Of a stretch of DNA of 64,000 nt, positions 8,131 through 15,650 are shown piece after piece (the first letter of the stretch is position 1; every line of letters begins with the position of its first letter). The stretch is from Anaerolineales bacterium. Lineage in GTDB: Bacteria; Chloroflexota; Anaerolineae; Anaerolineales; Villigracilaceae. The position numbers were made by a program, and so were the translations under genes. The stretch is taken from positions 1 through 64,000 of the forward strand of contig JADZCC010000013.1 in the NCBI GenBank assembly GCA_020851785.1. Reading direction: 5' to 3'. The notes under the pieces are model-generated. The model was not told where the DNA came from. It did not search any database and worked only from the letters and a program-made list of their open reading frames with translations.

Positions 8131-8913
8131 ATGAAAACGCTCCAATTCCTCCTCGCCATTTGGAAAGCCAACTTACAATCCGCGCTGGAATATCGCGTCT
8201 CGTTCCTTTCGCAAATGATCGGCATGATGGTCAACAATTTCATCTACTTCGCCATCTGGATTATTTTCTTTGACCGCTTCAAAGACGTGCGCGGCTGGGG
8301 CGTTGGCGACATGTACATCACCTTCGGGATTCTGGCCAGCGCGTTTGGCTTGGTCAGCATTTTATTCGGCAACGCCTTCATGCTCAGCGACGTAATCGCC
8401 AAAGGTCGGCTCGACTATTATCTTTCACTGCCCAAGCCGGTTCTCTTACACGCCATCTCCAGCCGCATGGTCGCCAGCGGCGTGGGCGATTTTTTCTACG
8501 GATTTTTAAGCTACGCCCTCTCTGGATATTTCTCCTGGGATGGCTTACTGCGCTACGTGCTGGCCCTGCTCTTGGCGGCTACCGTTTTCGCGGCATTCCT
8601 CATTCTGACACAGAGTCTCGCCTTTTGGTTTGGCATGATGAACAACTTCAGCGCTTTGGCGCTGAACGCCATGCTCACCTTTGGCATTTACCCAATCACC
8701 CTGTTCGATAATTATGCCAAGATTATTTTATTCACCCTCATCCCCGCCGCCTTAATGGGCGCGATTCCGGCGGAATTTATCCGCGCCTTCACCTGGCAGT
8801 CGCTCAGTCAAATGCTGATTGGGGCGATTGGCTTCATCGGGCTTGCTGTCTTCGTTTTCAATCGCGGATTGAAACGCTACGAAAGCGGAAGCGCAATACA
8901 AGTTGAGGTGTAG
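8131..8913 (+). CDS. ABC-2 type permease (COG3694-like)
   Basis: 260-residue membrane protein with about six hydrophobic segments, beginning directly after the previous stop codon (TAAATG). The motif SDVIAKGRLDYYLSLPKPVLLHAISSR is the counterpart of the coupling segment in the partner permease. Its plan and position identify it as the second half of the permease heterodimer. Last gene of the operon; a hairpin follows 21 nt later. Confidence 0.87.
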   Translation: MKTLQFLLAIWKANLQSALEYRVSFLSQMIGMMVNNFIYFAIWIIFFDRFKDVRGWGVGDMYITFGILASAFGLVSILFGNAFMLSDVIAKGRLDYYLSLPKPVLLHAISSRMVASGVGDFFYGFLSYALSGYFSWDGLLRYVLALLLAATVFAAFLILTQSLAFWFGMMNNFSALALNAMLTFGIYPITLFDNYAKIILFTLIPAALMGAIPAEFIRAFTWQSLSQMLIGAIGFIGLAVFVFNRGLKRYESGSAIQVEV

Positions 8914-8934
8914 CCAGCGCCCCTCGAAACGGGA

Positions 8935-8963
8935 CCCTGCTTCAGCTTAAGCCCGAAGCGGGG
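8935..8963 (+). terminator. Hairpin after the ABC-2 operon
   Basis: CCCTGCTTC (8935-8943) pairs with GAAGCGGGG (8955-8963) with one wobble pair, and the inner GCTTAAGC is self-complementary. No U-run follows, so termination strength is uncertain. Confidence 0.45.
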
Positions 8964-8972
8964 TTCAAATCT

Positions 8973-8982
8973 CTGGTATAAT
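8973..8982 (+). promoter_or_regulatory. Extended -10 promoter of rpsO
   Basis: TGG immediately precedes TATAAT (8977-8982), an extended -10 element, and no -35 is apparent. Transcription should begin near 8989, giving a leader of about 78 nt. Confidence 0.55.
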
Positions 8983-8996
8983 CCTCGCCCGTGACT

Positions 8997-9034
8997 GGTC
9001 CTATCCTACGGTTAACGCTGTGGATATGGAGACC
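8997..9034 (+). promoter_or_regulatory. Structured rpsO leader, candidate S15 autoregulatory site
   Basis: GGTC (8997-9000) pairs with GACC (9031-9034). After an internal loop (C against TGGA), TATCC (9002-9006) pairs with GGATA (9022-9026), and ACGG pairs with CTGT at the tip. S15 is known to repress its own translation by binding leader structures that differ between phyla. No known class was matched here, so the function is inferred from position and foldability. Confidence 0.4.
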
Positions 9035-9066
9035 TGCATAGATTTTATAGAAAGGAAGCACACGTC

Positions 9067-9339
9067 ATGCCTTTACAAAAGGAAATCAAGACCAAGGCGA
9101 TTGAAGATTTTCATCGCCACGAGAAGGATACCGGTTCGCCCGAAGTGCAAATCGCCATCCTGACCAATCGCATTACTCAACTCACCGAGCATTTGCGAAG
9201 CAACAAGCAGGATCAATCCTGCCGTCGCGGTTTGCTCAAGTTGGTCGGTTCGCGCCGCCGCCTGCTCACCTATTTGCGAAACAGCAACTACCAGAGCTAC
9301 TTGAACGTCACCGAACGCCTGCAATTACGCAGAAAATAG
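9067..9339 (+). CDS. rpsO: 30S ribosomal protein S15
   Basis: 90-residue small-subunit protein that binds 16S rRNA early in platform assembly. Length and motifs are standard: [22 protein letters not shown] (about 15-36), [11 protein letters not shown] (about 39-49), and [19 protein letters not shown] (about 53-71). A GAAAGGA ribosome site precedes the ATG. It is followed by pnp, the rpsO-pnp order common in bacteria, but a terminator-like hairpin and a repeat lie between them. Confidence 0.98.
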   Translation: MPLQKEIKTKAIEDFHRHEKDTGSPEVQIAILTNRITQLTEHLRSNKQDQSCRRGLLKLVGSRRRLLTYLRNSNYQSYLNVTERLQLRRK

Positions 9340-9350
9340 CAAGTGTTTAC

Positions 9351-9390
9351 AAGACCTGATGGGTTTTTGAAAGCCTGTCAGGTCTTAAAT
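9351..9390 (+). terminator. Terminator between rpsO and pnp
   Basis: AAGACCTGA (9351-9359) pairs with TCAGGTCTT (9378-9386) and is followed by AAATTTTAT. The loop can pair further internally. It probably partly separates rpsO from pnp expression. Confidence 0.6.
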
Positions 9391-9469
9391 TTTATCAACC
9401 GTCGTCAGGAATTGAAGAGCGCGAATAACCAGGTTATTCTCACTTCTCAGTCCCTGAGGCGGAAAAGTT

Positions 9470-9545
9470 TGGAGCGCTATGGAGTGCAATAGCTTGCTAT
9501 TGCAAATAACGGGAGCAAGCTCCCTGATTCCAAAATACTCCAAAA
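9470..9545 (+). repeat. Compound palindromic repeat upstream of pnp
   Basis: TTTGGAG (9470-9476) and CTCCAAA (9539-9545) enclose two perfect hairpins, TGCAATAGC/GCTATTGCA (9485-9504) and GGGAGC/GCTCCC (9511-9524). The layout resembles a small REP- or MITE-like element. It could also serve as a double-stranded processing site in the pnp leader, as known for pnp autoregulation in Escherichia coli. Confidence 0.55.
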
Positions 9546-9564
9546 TATTTAAGGAGACCCAAAC

Positions 9565-11814
9565 ATGAATAAAGAAGGTAAAACGTTTTCAACCGTAGTT
9601 GGAAACAAAACTGTGACGATTGAAACCGGCCGCTTGGCCGGGCAGGCGGGCGGCGCCATTACGCTTGGGCTGGGCGATTCAATCGTCTTCGCCTCGGCCA
9701 CCATGGGCGGCGTGCGCGACGGCATTGACTTCTTCCCGTTGAGCGTGGATTACGAAGAAAGATTGTACGCAGGCGGGAAAATCCCCGGCTCGTTCTTTCG
9801 TCGCGAAGGTCGCGCTTCCACCGAAGCAATCCTCACCGCGCGTTTAACCGACCGCCCGCTTCGTCCGCTCTTTCAAGATGGACTGCGCAACGAAGTGCAA
9901 GTCATCATGTATTCCTTTTCGTCCGATGGAATCAACCCGTTGGATATTTTAGCCATCAACGCCGCCTCGACCGCAATTATGATTTCAGACATCCCCTGGG
10001 GCGGGCCGGTGGGCGCGGTGCGCGTGGGCCGCGTGAATGGTGAGTTTATCGTCAACCCAACCTTCGCCGAAATGAAAGCCTCCGATTTGGACCTGCGCCT
10101 CGCCGGCACCAAAGATGCGATCCTCATGGTCGAATGCGGCGCGAGCGAAATTCCAGAAGATGTAATGGCGCAGGCGTTGGATTTGGGACATCAATCTATT
10201 CAACCGATTATTGACTTGCAACTTCAAATGGCCAAGGAAATTGGCAAACCCAAACGCGAAATCACTTTGTATCTACCCACCGAAGAAGTGAAGAAGAAAG
10301 TTTTCGACCGTGTCAGCGGGCCGATGAACGAATTGCTCGATAAGCCGCTCTCCAAAGTGGAGTTTTATGCGGGCATGAAAGCGATCAAAGATGCCGCCGA
10401 AGTTGAGCTTTGCACAGTTCCAGAAGGCGCAGACGCTTCGGCCTACCTGACAACTGCTTCATTTCGAGAGGCCTTTGAACAAGCTGAAATGGACGTCGTC
10501 CGCGAGCGAATCCTCGGCTTGGGCAAACGCCCGGACGGCAGAACGCCAACCGAAATTCGCCCCATCTGGTGCGACGTGGGCGTTTCCCCGCGCGCACATG
10601 GCACGGGTTTATTCACCCGCGGCGAAACGCAAATTTTATCCTTTGCAACGCTGGCCACATTGGGCGAAGCGCAAGAGTTGGACAACCTCTCCCCAATCAA
10701 AACCAAGCGCTATATGCATCACTACAACTTCCCGCCCTTCTCCACGGGCGAGGTAAAGCCGCTTCGTGGCCAAAGCCGCCGCGAGGTTGGGCATGGCGCG
10801 CTGGCTGAACGCGCGTTAGAGCCGGTCATCCCAGCCGAAGCGGCGTTCCCGTACGCCATTCGCGTCGTCTCCGAAGCCTTATCCTCCAACGGCTCCACTT
10901 CGATGGGTTCGGTCTGCGGTTCAACGCTCGCGTTGATGGATGCAGGCGTGCCGATCAAAGCGCCGGTTTCCGGCGTGGCCATGGGCCTCATCACCGACTC
11001 GACTGGCCGCTACAAAATTTTGACCGACATTCAAGGCACCGAAGATCACCTCGGCGACATGGATTTCAAAGTGGCCGGCACTGCGGCGGGCATCACCGCC
11101 TTGCAAATGGACATCAAGATTTCTGGTTTGAGCGCGCAAATGATGAAAGAAGCGCTGGCGCAGGCCCACACCGCCCGCATGGAAATTATGAGCAAGATGT
11201 TGGCCGTACTTCCCAAAGCGCGCGCCGACTTGAAACCGCACGCCCCCAGAATCATCACCGTGAAAATTCCGGTGGATAAAATTGGCGCGCTAATCGGCCC
11301 CGGCGGTAAGAACATCCGCGCTTTGCAAGAGGAAACTGGCGCCACGATTGACATTCAAGACGACGGCACTGTGTACATCGCCTCCGTGGATGGCGCTGGC
11401 GCAAAGATTGCGCAGGAACGGATTGAAGGGCTGGGCGAAAGCGCCGTGATTGGCAACATCTACACTGGCAAAGTGGTCCGCATTGAGGCTTTTGGCGCGT
11501 TCGTCAACATTTTGCCGGGCATGGATGGACTCGTCCACATTTCCCAACTGGCCAGCGAGCGGGTAGAAAAAGTGGAAGACGTGTGTGCGTTGGGCGATGA
11601 GCTAACCGTCATGGTCACCGACGTGGATCCGCAGGGCAAGGTTCGTTTATCCCGTCAGGCGGTGCTAGAGGGCTGGACAGCCGAAGAAGCCAAAGAAAAA
11701 GACAAAGGCGGACGAAGCGGCGGAAATCGTAACGGCGGCCGTAATGGAGACCGTGGCGGGTTCAATCGCGGCGGAGACCGGGACCGACGCGGCGGCGGAA
11801 GAGACCGAAAATAA
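9565..11814 (+). CDS. pnp: Polyribonucleotide nucleotidyltransferase (PNPase)
   Basis: 749-residue phosphorolytic 3'-5' exoribonuclease, trimeric, central to mRNA turnover. Two RNase PH-type domains are present (about 10-145 and 320-545, the second with the catalytic DMDFKVAGT segment), separated by a helical domain. A KH domain (IGALIGPGGKNIRALQEETG, about 572-591) and an S1 domain (GNIYTGKVVRIEAFGAFV onward, about 632-700) follow. The tail is rich in Gly/Arg/Asn/Asp (about 707-749), an RGG-like extension likely to add RNA contacts. AAGGAG precedes the ATG and an intrinsic terminator follows. Confidence 0.98.
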   Translation: MNKEGKTFSTVVGNKTVTIETGRLAGQAGGAITLGLGDSIVFASATMGGVRDGIDFFPLSVDYEERLYAGGKIPGSFFRREGRASTEAILTARLTDRPLRPLFQDGLRNEVQVIMYSFSSDGINPLDILAINAASTAIMISDIPWGGPVGAVRVGRVNGEFIVNPTFAEMKASDLDLRLAGTKDAILMVECGASEIPEDVMAQALDLGHQSIQPIIDLQLQMAKEIGKPKREITLYLPTEEVKKKVFDRVSGPMNELLDKPLSKVEFYAGMKAIKDAAEVELCTVPEGADASAYLTTASFREAFEQAEMDVVRERILGLGKRPDGRTPTEIRPIWCDVGVSPRAHGTGLFTRGETQILSFATLATLGEAQELDNLSPIKTKRYMHHYNFPPFSTGEVKPLRGQSRREVGHGALAERALEPVIPAEAAFPYAIRVVSEALSSNGSTSMGSVCGSTLALMDAGVPIKAPVSGVAMGLITDSTGRYKILTDIQGTEDHLGDMDFKVAGTAAGITALQMDIKISGLSAQMMKEALAQAHTARMEIMSKMLAVLPKARADLKPHAPRIITVKIPVDKIGALIGPGGKNIRALQEETGATIDIQDDGTVYIASVDGAGAKIAQERIEGLGESAVIGNIYTGKVVRIEAFGAFVNILPGMDGLVHISQLASERVEKVEDVCALGDELTVMVTDVDPQGKVRLSRQAVLEGWTAEEAKEKDKGGRSGGNRNGGRNGDRGGFNRGGDRDRRGGGRDRK

Positions 11815-11836
11815 AGTAAAACACTTTTGTTTCATG

Positions 11837-11870
11837 AAACACGTTATGAAAATTTTCATAACGTGTTTTT
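11837..11870 (+). terminator. Intrinsic terminator of pnp
   Basis: AAACACGTTATGAAAA is followed directly by its reverse complement and a run of T (to 11870). It is near-perfect and A/T-flanked, so it may work in both directions. Confidence 0.85.
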
Positions 11871-11947
11871 GATTTAACCTGGTTTTTTACAATTTTACCA
11901 ACCTGCTTGTGTAAATTTTCCTAAATGTTTTTTCACCCGTTTAAGGG

Positions 11948-11976
11948 TTGACTCTTACCTTGAAAGTTTGTACAAT
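11948..11976 (+). promoter_or_regulatory. Strong sigma-70-type promoter of the candidate ncRNA
   Basis: TTGACT (11948-11953), exactly 17 bp, then TACAAT (11971-11976). This is one of the best promoters in the window, and the first downstream start codons belong to no recognisable gene. The expected start is near 11983. Confidence 0.75.
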
Positions 11977-11982
11977 AACTTT

Positions 11983-12350
11983 GTTTGTACAGTGAATTTA
12001 CAAAGTGGCTTAAGCGTTTCTACTCTCTCAGTAGGTTATGAAAGCGATTTCATGCGAAAAACAACCCGGCAAGCCAGTCGAAATAACTGTAGTACCATGC
12101 CAAACGCCCTACTTGCGGATGAATTTTCCCCTTCCGCAAAGGTCGTTTGCTTTTTAGCGAGGCGGGCAAAAGTGGCTACTCACCCATCGAAACAAGGATC
12201 AACCTTCAGCGCGGAACGAAGCGCAGGCCATGCGGAGAAAAATTTCATTCCGTCTGGCTTAACGTCGGCTTCCTCGCACGTCGAATAAATCTAAAGACAA
12301 AAACCAACGTGAACCGCATTTGATTAAAAGCAGGTTCACGTTTCTATTTT
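11983..12350 (+). ncRNA. Candidate structured non-coding RNA of about 360 nt (or riboswitch/attenuator leader)
   Basis: The unit runs from the promoter at 11948-11976 to an intrinsic terminator at 12307-12350. Between them there is no convincing gene; the only ORF (106 codons) has no domain-like content. Several local hairpins are visible: CTAC/GTAG at 12021-12035, ATGAAA-GCGA-TTTCAT with a GNRA-type loop (12038-12053), TTGCGGA/TCCGCAA (12113-12139), GCGC/GCGC, and a longer interrupted stem pairing GCCA..CGGA with TCCG..TGGC (12227-12259). I could not match it to tmRNA, RNase P, SRP or 6S RNA. It may be a free RNA, or a leader controlling the sugar transporter that begins 150 nt later. Confidence 0.5.
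12307..12350 (+). terminator. Intrinsic terminator of the candidate ncRNA
   Basis: ACGTGAACC (12307-12315) pairs with GGTTCACGT (12333-12341), followed by a T-rich tail (TTTCTATTTT). It lies upstream of the sugar-transport operon, so it either ends a separate RNA or acts as an attenuator. Confidence 0.75.
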
Positions 12351-12499
12351 GAGTATTTTTGTAAGTTTACAGGAGGAAGTTCGCCTCCTGACGCTTAAAT
12401 TATCAGTGAGAAAGGAGAAAGGAACGCAGAAAAGAAATCAAATAACCTGATTATCGCCGGTTTGTTCGAATTGTTTCAAATCATAAAAGGAAAAGAAAA
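12351..12499 (+). other. Leader of the sugar ABC transporter operon
   Basis: Contains the hairpin CAGGAGG/CCTCCTG (12370-12390) and, just before the ATG, an A/G-rich ribosome site (AAAGGAAAAG). No clear -35/-10 pair is seen, which leaves open that the operon is transcribed by read-through of the terminator at 12307-12350. Confidence 0.4.
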
Positions 12500-13783
12500 A
12501 TGCAAAAAAAATTGTTCGCTGTTCTCTCCATTTTGATCCTGGCAAGCCTCGTCTTGACCGCCTGCGGAACCGCCGCCCCGAAAGACGTGACCCTGACGCT
12601 CGGTTCCTGGCGCACGGACGATGTGGCCGCCTGGGAAGCCATCACCACCGCTTTCCATGCGAAATATCCCAACATCACCGTTAAATTTGACCCGACCAAC
12701 CCCCCCGATTACAACGCTACGCTTCGCTCCCAACTGGAAACCAACACTGGTCCAGATTTGTTCTTCGTGCGTTCCTTCGGCGTTGGACGCGAATTATTTG
12801 ACTCCGGCTACATTGCCTCGCTGAAAGATTTGCCCGGCATCAACGACACCTTCAGCGCAGGCGCGCGCGCTCCCTGGGCGACCGATTCCGGCGAACCGTA
12901 CGCAGTTCCGATTGCGGCTGTTTCCCACGGCATTTTCTACAACAAAGACCTCTTCGCCGCCAACGGCATTGAAGTTCCCACCACCTGGGAAGATTTAATG
13001 GCCGCCTCCCAAAAATTGCTGGACGCCGGCGTAACGCCTTTCGCCAACGGCACCAAAGATGCCTGGGACATCAACGAAGTTGTGATGATGCAATTGCTCC
13101 CCAGCGCTGTGGGCGGGTATGACGGCCGCATGGCCTATTTGAACGGCGAGCGCTGTTTCAACGATCCTGAGATCGTCTCCGCTTTCCAACAAATTGCCGA
13201 CCTGCGCCCATACGTCCCGGCTGGCTTTGAAGCCACCAGCTACGCAGACGCTGAGCAATTGTTCGCGCAAGGCAAAGCCGCCATGTTCTTCGACGGTTCC
13301 TGGAGCATCGGTCAGATCAAGAAAGACGCCACCGCCTTCCAATGGGGCGTGTTCTATCCCCCAGCCCTCAAAGGCAAAGACACCTACGTTTCCTTCCACG
13401 TGGACGCCGCGATTGGCGCGAACGCCGCCTCCAAGAATTTGGACGCCGCGAAGACCTTCCTCCAATGGCTGGAAACCCCCGAATTTGCCGCGCTGATCGG
13501 TAACAACCTGCCCGGCTTCTTCCCGATGACCAATGAAATCCCGAGCCTGACGGACCCGATCGCCAACGACTTCATGAACTTCAACAAGCAAGCCAAAGGC
13601 GTGGATATCCGCTTCGTTTGGGAAAAATTGATGGACGCCCCCACCGACAAGGTGAACGCCTACACCTCCCTCAACAACAACGTGATCTCCGTCTTAAAGG
13701 GCGAAGAAACGCCTGAGGAAGCCGCGAACGCCTTCAATGCCGACGTGGCGGCCTGGTACGGCCCCGCTTCCAAGTGTAAGTAG
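12500..13783 (+). CDS. Carbohydrate ABC transporter substrate-binding lipoprotein
   Basis: 427-residue extracellular solute-binding protein, family 1 type. The signal peptide ends in an LTAC lipobox (Cys 22). The mature protein begins VTLTLGSWRTDDVAAWEAITTAFHAKYPNI-type sequence (given here in part), the classical start of sugar-binding proteins. Further motifs are GPDLFFVRSFGVGRELFDSG, AVPIAAVSHGIFYNKDLF (domain hinge) and AMFFDGSWSIGQ. It is the first of three transporter genes. The ATPase is absent, so a shared MsmK/UgpC-type ATPase encoded elsewhere is likely. Substrate cannot be assigned. Confidence 0.93.
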   Translation: MQKKLFAVLSILILASLVLTACGTAAPKDVTLTLGSWRTDDVAAWEAITTAFHAKYPNITVKFDPTNPPDYNATLRSQLETNTGPDLFFVRSFGVGRELFDSGYIASLKDLPGINDTFSAGARAPWATDSGEPYAVPIAAVSHGIFYNKDLFAANGIEVPTTWEDLMAASQKLLDAGVTPFANGTKDAWDINEVVMMQLLPSAVGGYDGRMAYLNGERCFNDPEIVSAFQQIADLRPYVPAGFEATSYADAEQLFAQGKAAMFFDGSWSIGQIKKDATAFQWGVFYPPALKGKDTYVSFHVDAAIGANAASKNLDAAKTFLQWLETPEFAALIGNNLPGFFPMTNEIPSLTDPIANDFMNFNKQAKGVDIRFVWEKLMDAPTDKVNAYTSLNNNVISVLKGEETPEEAANAFNADVAAWYGPASKCK

Positions 13784-13796
13784 TTTGTAGAATATA

Positions 13797-13828
13797 ATTG
13801 GCAGGAATGGAACTCCATTCCTGCCAAT
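13797..13828 (+). promoter_or_regulatory. Long hairpin between binding protein and permease genes
   Basis: ATTGGCAGGAATGGA (13797-13811) and its perfect reverse complement (13814-13828) form a 15-bp stem with a minimal loop, not followed by a T-run. In other sugar operons such intercistronic hairpins protect the binding-protein mRNA and reduce permease expression, giving unequal stoichiometry. Confidence 0.65.
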
Positions 13829-13847
13829 CCATTAATGAGGAAAGTTA

Positions 13848-14807
13848 ATGAGTCAAGCAAACCTTTCAAAAAATCAAAAACCTGAATTGTTGAACGTCGA
13901 AAATCGGCGCAAACTGACCTGGGTCTTGTTCCTCCTCCCGGCCTTGCTGGTCTATCTCGTGTTTATGGCCGGGCCGCTCTTCGACTCATTGCGCCTCAGT
14001 CTCTACACGGGGAAAGGCTACAGCCCAACGGAATTTGTCGGGTTGCAAAATTATATTGACTTATTTACCGTTCCATTATGGCGCGAGAAATTCTTCAATG
14101 CCATTATCAACACCTGTATTTTTTTCGCCATTCACATGACCATTCAAAACAGCCTCGGTTTGCTCTTTGCCAACCTGCTGGCTTCGGATTTTAAGGGGCG
14201 CAACTTCTTTCGCACGCTGATTTTTACCCCGACCACGCTTTCGGTGCTGGTGGTTGGCTTTCTCTGGACTTTAATCCTCAACCCCAATTGGGGCGCGGTG
14301 AATCAAATCTTAACCGGCGTGGGTTTAAAACAATTTGCCCTGCCCTGGCTTGGGCGGGAAAACCTGGCGCTACCGGTCATCGCTTTAACTTCGGTCTGGC
14401 AGTGGATTGGGATGCCAACCGTCATGTTCCTGGCCGGGCTGACCGGCATCTCGGAGGAACTGATCGAAGCCGCCAGCATTGACGGCGCTTCAGAATGGGA
14501 AATCTTCTGGAAGATTAAATTCCCGCTCATTCAACCGGTCATCGGCATTATCGCCATCCTGACCTTTGTGGACAACTTCAACGCCTTCGACGTGATTTAC
14601 GCGATGGCTGGCGCCAAAGGCGAGCCAGCCTATTCCGCCGACCTGCTGGCGACGCTCTTCTATCGCACCGGCATCGCCGGCGAACATCCGACCGGCATCC
14701 CCAACATGGGCATGGGCGCCACCATTGCCACCATTACCTTTCTAATCTTAATGTCCGGCGTATTGGTCTGGCTCTATTTCTCGCGCCGCAATGCGGACGA
14801 AAAATAA
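13848..14807 (+). CDS. Sugar ABC transporter permease (MalF/UgpA type)
   Basis: 319-residue permease with six predicted membrane segments (first at about 28-48). The EAA loop that docks the ATPase reads EAASIDGASEWEIFWKIKFPLI at about 206-227, matching the family consensus. Segment SLYTGKGYSPTEFVGLQNY is typical of the periplasmic start. GAGGAAAG precedes the ATG. Pairs with the next permease. Confidence 0.93.
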   Translation: MSQANLSKNQKPELLNVENRRKLTWVLFLLPALLVYLVFMAGPLFDSLRLSLYTGKGYSPTEFVGLQNYIDLFTVPLWREKFFNAIINTCIFFAIHMTIQNSLGLLFANLLASDFKGRNFFRTLIFTPTTLSVLVVGFLWTLILNPNWGAVNQILTGVGLKQFALPWLGRENLALPVIALTSVWQWIGMPTVMFLAGLTGISEELIEAASIDGASEWEIFWKIKFPLIQPVIGIIAILTFVDNFNAFDVIYAMAGAKGEPAYSADLLATLFYRTGIAGEHPTGIPNMGMGATIATITFLILMSGVLVWLYFSRRNADEK

Positions 14808-14817
14808 GGAGCGCGCC

Positions 14818-15645
14818 ATGTTGAGACCAAAATTTAATCGCATCTTCACCTATACCGTCCTTTCCATTTGGACGCTGATCGTCCTCTTTCCGCTCTGGAC
14901 GTTAATCATCAATTCTTTCAAGCCACAAAACGAAATCTTCGCCAGCCCGTTCGGCTTTCCCAAAGACTTCACGCTGGATGGGTACATTGAAGTTTGGAAC
15001 GCCGGACACTTTGGACGGTACTTCGCCAACTCGCTGATCGTCACCATCCTTTCATTGGGGTTAATTCTCTTCATCGGCTCCATGGCGGCGTACGCCTTGG
15101 CCAAGTGGAAATCGCCGATCTCCAACTTCCTGTACATCTTCTTCATCGCCGGGTTGATGATTCCGATTCGCCTGGGGACAATTGACCTGATGCGCCTGAT
15201 CATCGCGCTAAATTTACAAAACACCATCTGGAGTCTCATTCCGGTTTACGTGGCCATGGGGATGCCCATCGCCACCTTCGTGTTGACGGCGTTCATCAAG
15301 GAACTGCCCAACGAAATGTTCGACGCCGCCAAGGTGGATGGCGCTTCGGAATGGCAGGTTTACAGCAAGGTCGTCCTGCCGCTCATGCGCCCGGCGTTGG
15401 CCACGGTGGCCATCTTCAACATGATCAAAATCTGGAACGATTTTTGGTTCCCGCTGGTTTTCATCCGTCAGGAAAGCGCGCGGACGGTGGCTTTGGGCGT
15501 TTCGCTCCTCTTCGGCCAATATCACACCGACTGGACGCGCGCGCTGGCCGTGCTTTCATTGGCGGCGATTCCGTTGTTGATTTTGTATATTTTGCTGGCG
15601 CGTGAATTCATCAAAGGCCTCACGGCTGGGGCCATCAAAGGTTAA
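14818..15645 (+). CDS. Sugar ABC transporter permease (MalG/UgpE type)
   Basis: 275-residue permease. The ATG at 14818 is chosen for its AAGGAG site 8 nt upstream; an in-frame start at 14791 would overlap the previous gene without a ribosome site. Typical features are the opening VLSIWTLIVLFPLWTLIINS membrane helix, FKPQNEIFASPFGFP, and the EAA-loop segment MFDAAKVDGASEWQVYSKVV at about 168-187. C-terminal FIKGLTAGAIKG is the usual ending of this family. Confidence 0.93.
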   Translation: MLRPKFNRIFTYTVLSIWTLIVLFPLWTLIINSFKPQNEIFASPFGFPKDFTLDGYIEVWNAGHFGRYFANSLIVTILSLGLILFIGSMAAYALAKWKSPISNFLYIFFIAGLMIPIRLGTIDLMRLIIALNLQNTIWSLIPVYVAMGMPIATFVLTAFIKELPNEMFDAAKVDGASEWQVYSKVVLPLMRPALATVAIFNMIKIWNDFWFPLVFIRQESARTVALGVSLLFGQYHTDWTRALAVLSLAAIPLLILYILLAREFIKGLTAGAIKG

Positions 15646-15650
15646 TTCCC

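Noticed and set aside
8941..8975. tRNA T-arm-like GGGTTCAAATC upstream of rpsO
   Set aside because: Flanking bases do not form a T-stem and no acceptor, D or anticodon arm can be built; the region is better explained as a hairpin after the ABC operon.
11968..12288. 106-codon ORF in the candidate ncRNA region
   Set aside because: No ribosome site, no domain-like sequence, skewed composition; lies within a promoter-to-terminator unit with RNA-like hairpins.
11983..12350. Identity as tmRNA, RNase P RNA, SRP RNA or 6S RNA
   Set aside because: No tRNA-like ends or tag motif, no GAGGAAAGTCC-type RNase P core, no SRP GGAAGGAAGCAGC motif, and too long for 6S.
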